This document shows positions 1 to 4,233 of a stretch of DNA of 7,424 bases, piece after piece (positions within the stretch are counted from its first letter, which is position 1; each line of letters starts with the position of its first letter). The DNA comes from Clostridiales bacterium. GTDB lineage: Bacteria; Bacillota; Clostridia; Christensenellales; CAG-917. The stretch spans positions 1 to 7,424 of the forward strand of contig JAAVHW010000045.1 in the NCBI GenBank assembly GCA_014799525.1. Reading direction: 5' to 3'. The translations under genes were made by a program, and so were the position numbers. The notes under the pieces were generated by a model. It did not search any database. It was not told the DNA's origin and was given only the letters and a program-made list of their open reading frames with translations.

Positions 1-433
1 GAATGCCGTACTCATCATTGCAATGCTCAACGTGATGTTCAACCGAGCGGCGATTCTTTACGAATATGAAATCTATCAGATATCCAAAGAATAAGCCAAG
101 TGCAAACTTAAGCGCGAGAATTGGCAGTATATGAAGAGCTTTGTCGGGATAGCTCAAAAATATTGGCAGCGCTTCGTCTGACGTTGCAAGAAATACACCT
201 ATAAGCGTGCCGACGGTGATATGGTGCTTTTTGTATAGGTCTGTTGCAACTACAGAAAAGCCGCATTGCGGTAATAGGGAAATACTCACGCCGATAAGCG
301 GCGCAAGTCTGCCGTTCAGTCTTATCTTTTTTGCTAAGTACGGCTCTATCGCGGCAATGATAAAAGTGAATAGCGCGACAACCGCAAGAATTTTCAGACT
401 GTCTAAAATAGCGTCAACAAATACTTCTGCCAT
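1..433 (-). CDS. Putative heavy-metal exporter, ArsP_2-type (partial, C-terminus off the left edge)
   Basis: The reading frame starts at ATG (431-433) and stays open for 144 codons to the window edge. The protein is a polytopic membrane protein. A hydrophobic helix spans about residues 11-29. A helix at about 43-55 runs into the motif LLPQCGFS (53-60), followed by TVGTLIGVFLATSDEALP (73-90) and a helix at about 100-124. The pair PxCGFS and TSDEALP is what I know from the predicted 10-TM heavy-metal/arsenic/manganese exporters (ArsP_2 family, about 300-350 residues), so roughly the first half is present. After the last helix the chain becomes His/Cys-containing (HHVEHC, 132-137), which fits a metal-binding loop; that part is inference. 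The substrate cannot be read from the sequence. The ribosome binding site is weak (AGAAG), and a promoter lies at 453-481. No neighbour is clearly linked in function. Confidence 0.8.
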   Translation of the reverse strand, partial: MAEVFVDAILDSLKILAVVALFTFIIAAIEPYLAKKIRLNGRLAPLIGVSISLLPQCGFSVVATDLYKKHHITVGTLIGVFLATSDEALPIFLSYPDKALHILPILALKFALGLFFGYLIDFIFVKNRRSVEHHVEHCNDEYGI

Positions 434-452
434 ATATCTTCTATTGTGGATA

Positions 453-481
453 ATTATAGCTCAATAAAACAAAAAGTACAA
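453..481 (-). promoter_or_regulatory. Sigma-A promoter for the ArsP_2-type exporter
   Basis: Read on the minus strand there is a -35 TTGTAC (476-481), a 17-base spacer and a perfect -10 TATAAT (453-458). Transcription would start near 446, giving a short 5' UTR of about 13 bases before the ATG. The -35 is only a partial match. Confidence 0.55.
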
Positions 482-531
482 ATAAAATTTATTAAGGGGT
501 GAGGGCTGTTTTCTTTGGAGTAACAACCAAT

Positions 532-560
532 AAAAAAACCCCACCCCAAAGGTGGAGTTT
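532..560 (-). terminator. Intrinsic terminator after the DUF308-like gene
   Basis: On the minus strand AAACTCCACC (560-551) pairs with GGTGGGGTTT (545-536) around a 5-base loop, 10 bp with one G-U pair, and runs into a T7 tract (538-532). The G-U pair would be a C-A mismatch in the plus-strand RNA, so the structure favours the minus orientation. It lies about 20 bases after the stop codon of the gene at 582-1112. Confidence 0.9.
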
Positions 561-581
561 TAATTTGTTTGTTTAATAAAC

Positions 582-1112
582 TTAGTTGCTCTTTCTTGCG
601 TTTCTTATTGCCTTTCTTACAAGCTCATAGAAAACGAGGAATGCACCGACTGCGATTGCGATTGCACCGATAACAATAAACAGGTTTGCAACACCGCAGT
701 ATTGAAGGATAAGAAGAATTCCTATTACAAGCAGGAGCAGGGGAGCAATCAGAGAAAGTATAATCTTTGACGCACCAGCTTTGCTGTTTTTGATTATTGA
801 CATAATCAAAAGATAGAGACCGTAAGCAAGGATAGCAATTCCAAGGATAAGAATCAAATATTGCAGAACTACGTTGCCGCAAACAATAATAATTACACCA
901 AGAACCAACTCAATAATGCCTACAATCCAGTTTTTGTCAAACAGCTCAACCGCACCGAGAACAATAAGTATTGCGCCGAGGATTGTGAACAAAATATTCA
1001 TCATTGATTGTGCACCCATAATGAAGAAGATGCCAAGCACAATGAACATCAGTCCGAGAAATGAATTGTTTGACAGGTTGCTAACAGTTTTTACTTTTAC
1101 TTGTTTTGCCAT
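582..1112 (-). CDS. Six-helix membrane protein, HdeD/DUF308-like, function unknown
   Basis: The product is 176 residues. After a short basic N-terminus (MAKQVKVKT) come six hydrophobic segments at about 17-35, 38-57, 62-79, 83-105, 117-138 and 143-163, then a Lys/Arg-rich tail (RKAIRNARKSN). The segments share a Gly-centred pattern (LGIFFIMG, LGAILIVLGAVELF, LGVIIIVCG, LGIAILAYGLYLL), the repeat style of HdeD/DUF308 membrane proteins. HdeD is linked to acid stress in enterobacteria, but in Bacillota these proteins have no settled role, so none is assigned. I chose the ATG at 1110-1112: GAGG lies 6 bases upstream at ideal spacing, whereas the in-frame GTG at 1122-1124 overlaps that ribosome binding site. 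The gene is monocistronic, with a consensus promoter (1175-1203) and its own terminator (532-560), which suggests strong expression. Confidence 0.8.
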   Translation of the reverse strand: MAKQVKVKTVSNLSNNSFLGLMFIVLGIFFIMGAQSMMNILFTILGAILIVLGAVELFDKNWIVGIIELVLGVIIIVCGNVVLQYLILILGIAILAYGLYLLIMSIIKNSKAGASKIILSLIAPLLLLVIGILLILQYCGVANLFIVIGAIAIAVGAFLVFYELVRKAIRNARKSN

Positions 1113-1174
1113 AATATGCCTCACAATTTATTCGGAAAAGATTCCGTTTATTTATTAGTTATACTACATTCAGC

Positions 1175-1203
1175 ATTATAATATTATAAATGTGTAATGT
1201 CAA
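1175..1203 (-). promoter_or_regulatory. Perfect consensus sigma-A promoter for the DUF308-like gene
   Basis: On the minus strand, TTGACA (1203-1198), exactly 17 bases, then TATAAT (1180-1175): 12 of 12 consensus positions with optimal spacing. The predicted start near 1168 leaves a 5' UTR of about 55 bases with GAGG before the ATG. No obvious operator overlaps it. Confidence 0.9.
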
Positions 1204-1361
1204 ACAAAAATGTGTATCAAGGATTTATCTAAAAATTTTAAATAAACTTAATTTTCTTTTTTGTGATTTAATGAGATATGCAGTTTTATTTTGCAAATCG
1301 ACCGCTTCGCGGATAATAAAATTGTTATTAGTGTAAAATCAATGGATAATATATTGAAATT
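1204..1361. other. AT-rich intergenic spacer without a recognised gene
   Basis: I see no credible coding frame here. The only notable structure is a small GC-rich hairpin, CCGC-TTC-GCGG (1302-1312), isolated in otherwise AT-rich DNA. The stretch separates the two divergently transcribed genes. Confidence 0.6.
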
Positions 1362-1391
1362 GTGACAGTAAACTGTCGATTGTGATAAAAT
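1362..1391 (+). promoter_or_regulatory. Extended -10 promoter overlapped by a palindromic operator candidate
   Basis: -35 GTGACA (1362-1367, 5/6), an 18-base spacer, and -10 TAAAAT (1386-1391, 5/6) preceded by an extended TGA (1383-1385). A perfect inverted repeat GACAGT-AA-ACTGTC (1364-1377) covers the -35 and part of the spacer, where a repressor dimer would block RNA polymerase. Transcription would start near 1398 and could feed the ABC-F leader about 100 bases downstream. The operator role is inferred; I do not recognise the half-site. Confidence 0.5.
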
Positions 1392-1463
1392 ACAACATAC
1401 ACCGTGCTACATAGAATATCAATAATACACAAATTTAAACAATTATTATATATAACAATTTGC

Positions 1464-1492
1464 TTGTTTTAAGATTGAAAATGTGATATTGT
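1464..1492 (+). promoter_or_regulatory. Candidate proximal promoter of the ABC-F leader
   Basis: TTGTTT (1464-1469), a 17-base spacer, and -10 TATTGT (1487-1492) with an extended TGA in front (1484-1486). Its start near 1499 would leave about 11 bases before the leader ORF's ribosome binding site. A competing reading is TTGAAA (1475-1480) with TAACAT (1498-1503), also 17 apart, but its start would fall right on the ribosome binding site. Both are imperfect matches. Confidence 0.35.
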
Positions 1493-1519
1493 ATTACTAA
1501 CATAAATTTGAGGTGTGAA

Positions 1520-1540
1520 GTGAAAATAGTTTCTTGCTAA
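1520..1540 (+). CDS. Six-codon leader ORF (MKIVSC) of the ABC-F attenuator
   Basis: The frame is GTG AAA ATA GTT TCT TGC TAA. It has a strong Shine-Dalgarno match, GAGGTG (1510-1515), four bases before the GTG. The last codons, GTT TCT TGC, form the 5' arm of a stem with 1591-1598, so a ribosome on this ORF decides whether that stem can form. Short leader peptides of this kind precede several antibiotic-resistance ABC-F, Erm and Cfr genes, where drug-stalled ribosomes switch expression on; here the role is inferred from position and structure. The peptide itself need have no function. The alternative GTG at 1515-1517 reaches a stop after two codons and is not credible. Confidence 0.6.
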   Translation: MKIVSC

Positions 1541-1598
1541 ATCCTATATCATAAGCGGTGTGTGATTTGCGCGCTTTTGCTTATGCGGTTGCAAGAAA
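1530..1598 (+). promoter_or_regulatory. Leader RNA stem P1 with nested hairpin (anti-antiterminator)
   Basis: TTTCTTGC (1530-1537) pairs perfectly with GCAAGAAA (1591-1598). Inside it, CATAAGC (1550-1556) pairs perfectly with GCTTATG (1579-1585), and GTGTG (1558-1562) can pair with CGCGC (1570-1574) through G-U pairs. The 5' arm of P1 is the end of the leader ORF. Its 3' arm contains the AGAAA bases also needed for the antiterminator, so P1 formation would favour termination. Confidence 0.6.
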
Positions 1599-1669
1599 GT
1601 TTAATCAGTCAATCACTCAAACGTATGTAAAATATTATTGAGCAATTTTGAGTTATGAGATGACTTTCT
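1594..1669 (+). promoter_or_regulatory. Antiterminator fold of the ABC-F leader
   Basis: Two helices nest without conflict: AGAAAGT (1594-1600) with ACTTTCT (1663-1669), and inside it ACTCAA (1615-1620) with TTGAGT (1648-1653). The outer helix shares bases with stem P1 (1594-1598) and takes the terminator loop plus the first three bases of its 3' arm. The inner helix takes the first bases of the terminator 5' arm. An alternative is AGTCA (1607-1611) with TGACT (1661-1665). The pairing is seen by eye; relative energies were not computed. Confidence 0.5.
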
Positions 1670-1683
1670 CATAGCTCTTTTTT
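1650..1683 (+). terminator. Intrinsic terminator (attenuator) just upstream of the ABC-F gene
   Basis: GAGTTATGAGA (1650-1660) pairs with TCTCATAGCTC (1667-1677) across 11 bp with one U-G pair and a 6-base loop, followed by T6 (1678-1683). It ends 7 bases before the AGGAGG (1691-1696) of the ABC-F gene. There is no gene between the leader ORF and this point for it to terminate, so an attenuator role is the natural reading. Confidence 0.85.
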
Positions 1684-1704
1684 ATTGCTAAGGAGGCAGT
1701 ATAT

Positions 1705-3165
1705 ATGTCAATTATTAAAGTGGAAAACCTTACGTTTTCATATCCGTCGAGCAATGATAACATATTCGAAAATGTCAGTTTTCAAATTGATACAGATTGG
1801 AAGCTTGGCTTTGTAGGAAGAAATGGAAGAGGCAAAACGACTTTTCTAAATTTATTGCAGGATAAATACGAATATAGCGGAAGAATTGTTTCATCCGTTC
1901 AGTTTGACTATTTTCCGTATTTTGTAAGGGATAAAAGCAACTTAACAGAGGACGTTCTGAAAGAGGTTTGTCCGATGGCAGAGGAGTGGCAGCTTATGCG
2001 CGAGCTATCATATCTTGATGTGAATTGCGAGTGCTTATATAGACCGTTCAACACCTTATCCAATGGGGAACAAACAAAGGTTTTGCTTGCGGCACTATTT
2101 CTGAACGAGGGGCATTTTTTGCTGATAGACGAGCCAACAAACCATTTAGATACGCAGGCACGAGAATTGCTCTCCGCTTATTTACGTAAGAAAAAGAGTT
2201 TTATTTTAATATCTCACGATAGGTGCTTTTTGGACGGATGCGTAGACCACATTCTATCGCTTAACCGTGCAAATATCGAAGTGCAAAGCGGCAATTTCAC
2301 ATCGTTTATGACGAATTTTGAACGACAACAGGAATTTGAACGCAAGCAGAACAACCGCCTTCAAGCAGATATTCATCGCTTGCAAGAAACGGCAGGGCGT
2401 ACCACAAATTGGGCAAATGCCGTAGAAGCGTCAAAAATTGGTGCGGCAGATAAAGGTTATGTAGGGCACAAGTCAGCAAAGATGATGAAGCGCGCAAAGG
2501 TTGTAGAAGCGCGACAGCAAAAAGAAATAGAGCAAAAATCGCAACTGCTTAAAAATGTTGAGAAAGAAATCAGTCTGAAAATTTTGCCACTCACTTACCG
2601 TTCTGAACGGCTTGCAACTTTTTCTTCGGTCGTACCATGTTATGACGGCAAAGGCGTTTGCTCGCCTGTAACTTTTGAGATAAAGCGTGGTGAGCGAATC
2701 GCGCTCGAAGGTAAAAACGGAAGCGGAAAAAGCAGTTTGTTAAAACTGCTGTGCGGGCGACCAATAGAGCATTTAGGAGTGGTGAATGTAGGCACAAATC
2801 TGACAGTATCATACGTTCCGCAAGACACGTCGAATCTGCATGGCACGCTCACTGACTTTGCCATTTCGCATGGTATAGATGAAAGCTTGTTTAAATCCGT
2901 TCTTCATAAAATGGGATTTGACAAACGACAATATGAAAAAGATATGGCTGATTTTTCGGACGGTCAAAAGAAAAAGACATTAATTGCTAAAAGCCTTTGC
3001 GAGCAAGCACATCTATACGTTTGGGACGAGCCATTGAATTTTATTGATATATATTCGCGCATTCAAATAGAAAATTTATTGAATGAGTTTCAACCTACAA
3101 TGATTTTTGTAGAACACGATAAAGCTTTTCAAAATAAGATTGCGACAAGTATTATCAAAATATAA
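1705..3165 (+). CDS. ABC-F ribosome-protection ATPase, Lsa/Vga-like (probable MLS/pleuromutilin resistance)
   Basis: This is a cytoplasmic 486-residue protein with two ABC ATPase domains and no membrane segments. ABC-F proteins bind the ribosomal E site; the antibiotic-resistance members push drugs off the peptidyl-transferase centre. NBD1 has Walker A GRNGRGKT (38-45), signature LSNGEQTK (118-125), Walker B LLIDEPTNHLD (139-149, catalytic E143) and H-switch H171. A charged helical linker covers about 205-292, with the hallmark DKGYVGHKSAKMMKRAK near 250-266. NBD2 has Walker A GKNGSGKSS (336-344), signature FSDGQKKK (417-424), Walker B WDEPLNFID (440-448, E442) and H471. Both active sites look intact. 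The WDEPLNFID/YSRIQIE style and the length match the Lsa/Vga/CplR resistance branch rather than housekeeping EttA/Uup types. Lincosamide, streptogramin A and pleuromutilin are the expected drugs by family, not shown here. The start ATG has AGGAGG 8 bases upstream, and an attenuator precedes it. Confidence 0.92.
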   Translation: MSIIKVENLTFSYPSSNDNIFENVSFQIDTDWKLGFVGRNGRGKTTFLNLLQDKYEYSGRIVSSVQFDYFPYFVRDKSNLTEDVLKEVCPMAEEWQLMRELSYLDVNCECLYRPFNTLSNGEQTKVLLAALFLNEGHFLLIDEPTNHLDTQARELLSAYLRKKKSFILISHDRCFLDGCVDHILSLNRANIEVQSGNFTSFMTNFERQQEFERKQNNRLQADIHRLQETAGRTTNWANAVEASKIGAADKGYVGHKSAKMMKRAKVVEARQQKEIEQKSQLLKNVEKEISLKILPLTYRSERLATFSSVVPCYDGKGVCSPVTFEIKRGERIALEGKNGSGKSSLLKLLCGRPIEHLGVVNVGTNLTVSYVPQDTSNLHGTLTDFAISHGIDESLFKSVLHKMGFDKRQYEKDMADFSDGQKKKTLIAKSLCEQAHLYVWDEPLNFIDIYSRIQIENLLNEFQPTMIFVEHDKAFQNKIATSIIKI

Positions 3166-3258
3166 AATTAAGCTTTTAAACAAAAACAGGAATTTAGCGA
3201 AAATAAAATAAAGACTTATTCGATATGCAAATAAGGAAGTGTTTTGATTGATTATATG

Positions 3259-3301
3259 TCGCAAAGCGAGCGCGGTGTGAAACACCGCAAGGGGGCAGTC
3301 C
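3259..3301. repeat. GC-rich hairpin repeat, copy A
   Basis: Its first 36 bases (3259-3294) match 3660-3695 at 35 of 36 positions. It contains a perfect hairpin GCGGTGT-GAA-ACACCGC (3272-3288), then AAGGGG, and ends in AGTCC. There is no T-tract, so it is not a terminator. The GC content contrasts with the AT-rich surroundings, as in REP-like dispersed elements. It lies about 95 bases past the ABC-F stop. Confidence 0.75.
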
Positions 3302-3315
3302 ATTAAAAGCTAAAC

Positions 3316-3336
3316 AAAAAAACGCACGAAGTGCGT
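3316..3336 (-). terminator. Intrinsic terminator on the minus strand
   Basis: Read on the minus strand, ACGCAC-TTC-GTGCGT (3336-3322) is followed by a T7 tract (3322-3316). It is a compact, well-formed terminator, but no protein gene lies upstream of it on that strand. It may end a small RNA covering 3344-3413. Confidence 0.65.
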
Positions 3337-3343
3337 ACAGCAA

Positions 3344-3413
3344 GCAAATGATTGTGCGAAACAGTGCTATTGTTTACAATGAAGGAATGAGTTGATAGCA
3401 GTCAATCATTTGC
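3344..3413. repeat. Imperfect cruciform / possible structured small RNA
   Basis: An 11-bp perfect inverted repeat, GCAAATGATTG (3344-3354) with CAATCATTTGC (3403-3413), encloses a second one, TGCTAT (3365-3370) with ATAGCA (3395-3400). A small ATTGT-TT-ACAAT hairpin (3369-3380) competes with part of it. No coding frame fits. On the minus strand the fold is followed 8 bases later by the terminator at 3336-3316, an arrangement typical of small RNAs. Only a weak promoter is visible there: TTGACA at 3463-3458 with a poor -10. Confidence 0.4.
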
Positions 3414-3427
3414 GCGGTAGAAGTGAG

Positions 3428-3455
3428 AAAAAGCATGTGACATCTGCGTGCTTTT
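3428..3455. terminator. Terminator-like hairpin, both strands
   Basis: AAAAGCATG (3429-3437) pairs with CGTGCTTTT (3447-3455) with one G-U pair and a 9-base loop. T-rich tails follow in either direction. On the plus strand it is the first plausible terminator after the ABC-F gene, about 260 bases past its stop. Confidence 0.5.
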
Positions 3456-3490
3456 ATTGTCAAACATATTGGATAATGATGTTATAAGAA

Positions 3491-3524
3491 AAAAAATAAA
3501 AGCACGTCTTGTCAACGTGCTTTT
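3491..3524. terminator. Terminator hairpin adjoining the tRNA 3'-end copy
   Basis: AAAAGCACGT (3498-3507) pairs perfectly with ACGTGCTTTT (3515-3524) around a 7-base loop. On the minus strand the tail is a T4-A-T6 run (3501-3491 on the plus numbering). It sits just beyond the tRNA-like sequence at 3531-3551, the same arrangement as the real tRNA-Asn and its terminator. Confidence 0.6.
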
Positions 3525-3530
3525 TCGAAC

Positions 3531-3551
3531 TGGCGCCTGTCTGCGGACTCG
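3531..3551 (-). pseudogene. Remnant copy of a tRNA 3' end
   Basis: These 21 bases match the 3' end of the tRNA-Asn gene (3743-3763) at 17 positions: TGGCGCCTGT identical, four mismatches, then GGACTCG identical, so the copy keeps CCA, the discriminator base, the acceptor 3' strand and part of the T loop. A GCACG-type terminator follows it on the minus strand, as it does the intact tRNA. The rest of the tRNA is absent and palindromic DNA takes its place. It is either a decayed duplicate or a chance-limited short match; it cannot be functional. Confidence 0.4.
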
Positions 3552-3703
3552 TAGCGAGCTTGCGAGCGTAATAGCGAAGCGTCAGCCCCGTGAAGTAGCG
3601 GAGCAGGCGGATGTATCCGCAAAAAACTGCGGAGCGTCCACTTCGGAAGAAGTGTCGGCTCGCAAGGCGAGCGCGGTGTGAAACACCGCAAGGGGTTGAG
3701 TCC
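3545..3703. repeat. Palindrome-mosaic intergenic element containing hairpin-repeat copy B
   Basis: A GC-rich stretch is bounded by inverted GGACTC (3545-3550) and GAGTCC (3698-3703). Inside are successive small hairpins: CTCG/CGAG (3548-3558), GCGGAT-GT-ATCCGC (3607-3620), TCCGCA/TGCGGA (3616-3633), CACTTC-GGAA-GAAGTG (3639-3654), GCTCGC-AAG-GCGAGC (3658-3672) and GCGGTGT-GAA-ACACCGC (3673-3689). The last two belong to copy B (3660-3703) of the repeat at 3259-3301. An open frame crosses the region, but it only reads through palindromes and has no ribosome binding site. No target-site duplication and no transposase are visible. It resembles non-autonomous REP/MITE-like DNA. Confidence 0.55.
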
Positions 3704-3714
3704 TAATAATATAC

Positions 3715-3740
3715 AAAAAAGCACGACTATTGTCGTGCTT
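3715..3740 (-). terminator. Intrinsic terminator of tRNA-Asn
   Basis: On the minus strand AAGCACGAC (3740-3732) pairs with GTCGTGCTT (3727-3719) around a 4-base loop, followed by T6 (3720-3715). It begins two bases after the encoded CCA. Confidence 0.9.
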
Positions 3741-3742
3741 CA

Positions 3743-3818
3743 TGGCGCCTGTTGAGGGACTCGAACCCCCGACACTTCGGTTAACAGCCGAATGCTCTAC
3801 CGACTGAGCTAAACAGGC
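3743..3818 (-). tRNA. trnN: tRNA-Asn (anticodon GUU)
   Basis: The 76-base gene folds as a canonical cloverleaf: acceptor GCCTGTT/AACAGGC, D stem GCTC/GAGC, anticodon stem TTCGG/CCGAA with loop CTGTTAA, T stem GGGGG/CCCTC (one G-U) with loop TTCGAGT, discriminator G and an encoded CCA. The anticodon GTT lies at 3785-3783. It is a single-gene unit with its own promoter (3841-3869) and terminator (3715-3740). Confidence 0.97.
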
Positions 3819-3840
3819 AAACGCAATTTAATGCTTACTT

Positions 3841-3869
3841 ATAATAATATTATATGTTGCCTTTGTCAA
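3841..3869 (-). promoter_or_regulatory. Promoter of tRNA-Asn
   Basis: On the minus strand there is a consensus -35 TTGACA (3869-3864), a 17-base spacer and -10 TATTAT (3846-3841, 5/6). The start near 3834 lies about 16 bases before the mature tRNA 5' end. A TATAAT inside the spacer is only 10 bases from the -35 and is not usable with it. Confidence 0.85.
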
Positions 3870-4093
3870 GAATTTTCACGTAGATTGCCATATTTTTTGT
3901 TTTTGCTATCCAAGTCAAAGTATTGCATAACGCCGTGCATAAACTTTTGGGCGGCATGGTTGATTTTTTGCTTGATTTGTGTGGATTATAGAGGTTTTCG
4001 AGCCAAATTAGCGTTTTAGCTTTTGCATAATAGTGAATAAAAATATGCTGATAGCTTGCTATTTTGCATAATTATACCAAAACCCTGCAAAAA
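3870..4093. other. Intergenic spacer without a recognised gene
   Basis: Between the tRNA promoter and the lipoprotein promoter region I find no supported gene. The short frames on both strands lack ribosome binding sites and resemble nothing I know. The sequence is AT-rich without strong hairpins. Confidence 0.6.
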
Positions 4094-4095
4094 TT

Positions 4096-4126
4096 TGTTG
4101 ACAACACGGCAACTCTATAATAAGAT
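4096..4126 (+). promoter_or_regulatory. Distal promoter candidate for the lipoprotein, with palindrome
   Basis: A consensus -35 TTGACA (4098-4103) is followed after 17 bases by TAAGAT (4121-4126, 4/6). A better -10, TATAAT (4116-4121), is only 12 bases from that -35, but 16 from a poorer TTTGTT (4094-4099). A perfect palindrome TGTTG-A-CAACA (4096-4106) covers the -35 and could be an operator. Confidence 0.35.
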
Positions 4127-4160
4127 ATTGTAAATTTATATAGTTTGTATCTATATATTA

Positions 4161-4191
4161 TTGAATTTTGGTTGATGATATTTGCTATATA
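4161..4191 (+). promoter_or_regulatory. Proximal promoter candidate for the lipoprotein
   Basis: TTGAAT (4161-4166), a long 19-base spacer, and TATATA (4186-4191) preceded by an extended -10 TGC (4183-4185). The start near 4198 gives a 5' UTR of about 36 bases leading to AGAGGAG (4221-4227), six bases before the ATG. Confidence 0.35.
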
Positions 4192-4233
4192 AATTGGTGG
4201 CAATCTGCGCAATTTAATTTAGAGGAGATATTT

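Noticed and set aside
207..467. Plus-strand frame of 86 codons
   Set aside because: It is antisense to the exporter gene, whose family motifs (PQCGFS, TSDEALP) are clear on the minus strand.
1113..1124. GTG start four codons upstream for the DUF308-like gene
   Set aside because: The GTG overlaps the GAGG that is ideally spaced for the ATG at 1110-1112, and has no ribosome binding site of its own.
3531..3608. A 78-base minus-strand segment starting GCCTG and ending CAGGCGCCA, close to tRNA length
   Set aside because: Only the acceptor ends pair. There is no D stem, no anticodon arm and no proper T stem, so it is not a tRNA; only the 3' end is reported as a remnant.
3448..3681. Open frame of 77 codons on the plus strand (and an antisense one of 70)
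   Set aside because: It runs through tandem palindromes and a tRNA-like sequence, has no ribosome binding site, and gives a protein without recognisable features. It is an open frame caused by GC-rich repeats.
3259..3703. The two hairpin repeats considered as a CRISPR array
   Set aside because: There are only two copies, 400 bases apart, with unrelated complex DNA between them and no cas genes.
3866..3985. Minus-strand frame of 39 residues ending in GNLRENS with a protein-like composition
   Set aside because: It has no ribosome binding site and no start at a sensible place, overlaps the tRNA promoter, and matches nothing I recognise. It could be a fossil of a gene end, but that cannot be supported.
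3831..4019. Plus-strand frame of 62 codons, hydrophobic
   Set aside because: It starts inside the tRNA promoter region, lacks a ribosome binding site, and its composition reflects AT-rich DNA.
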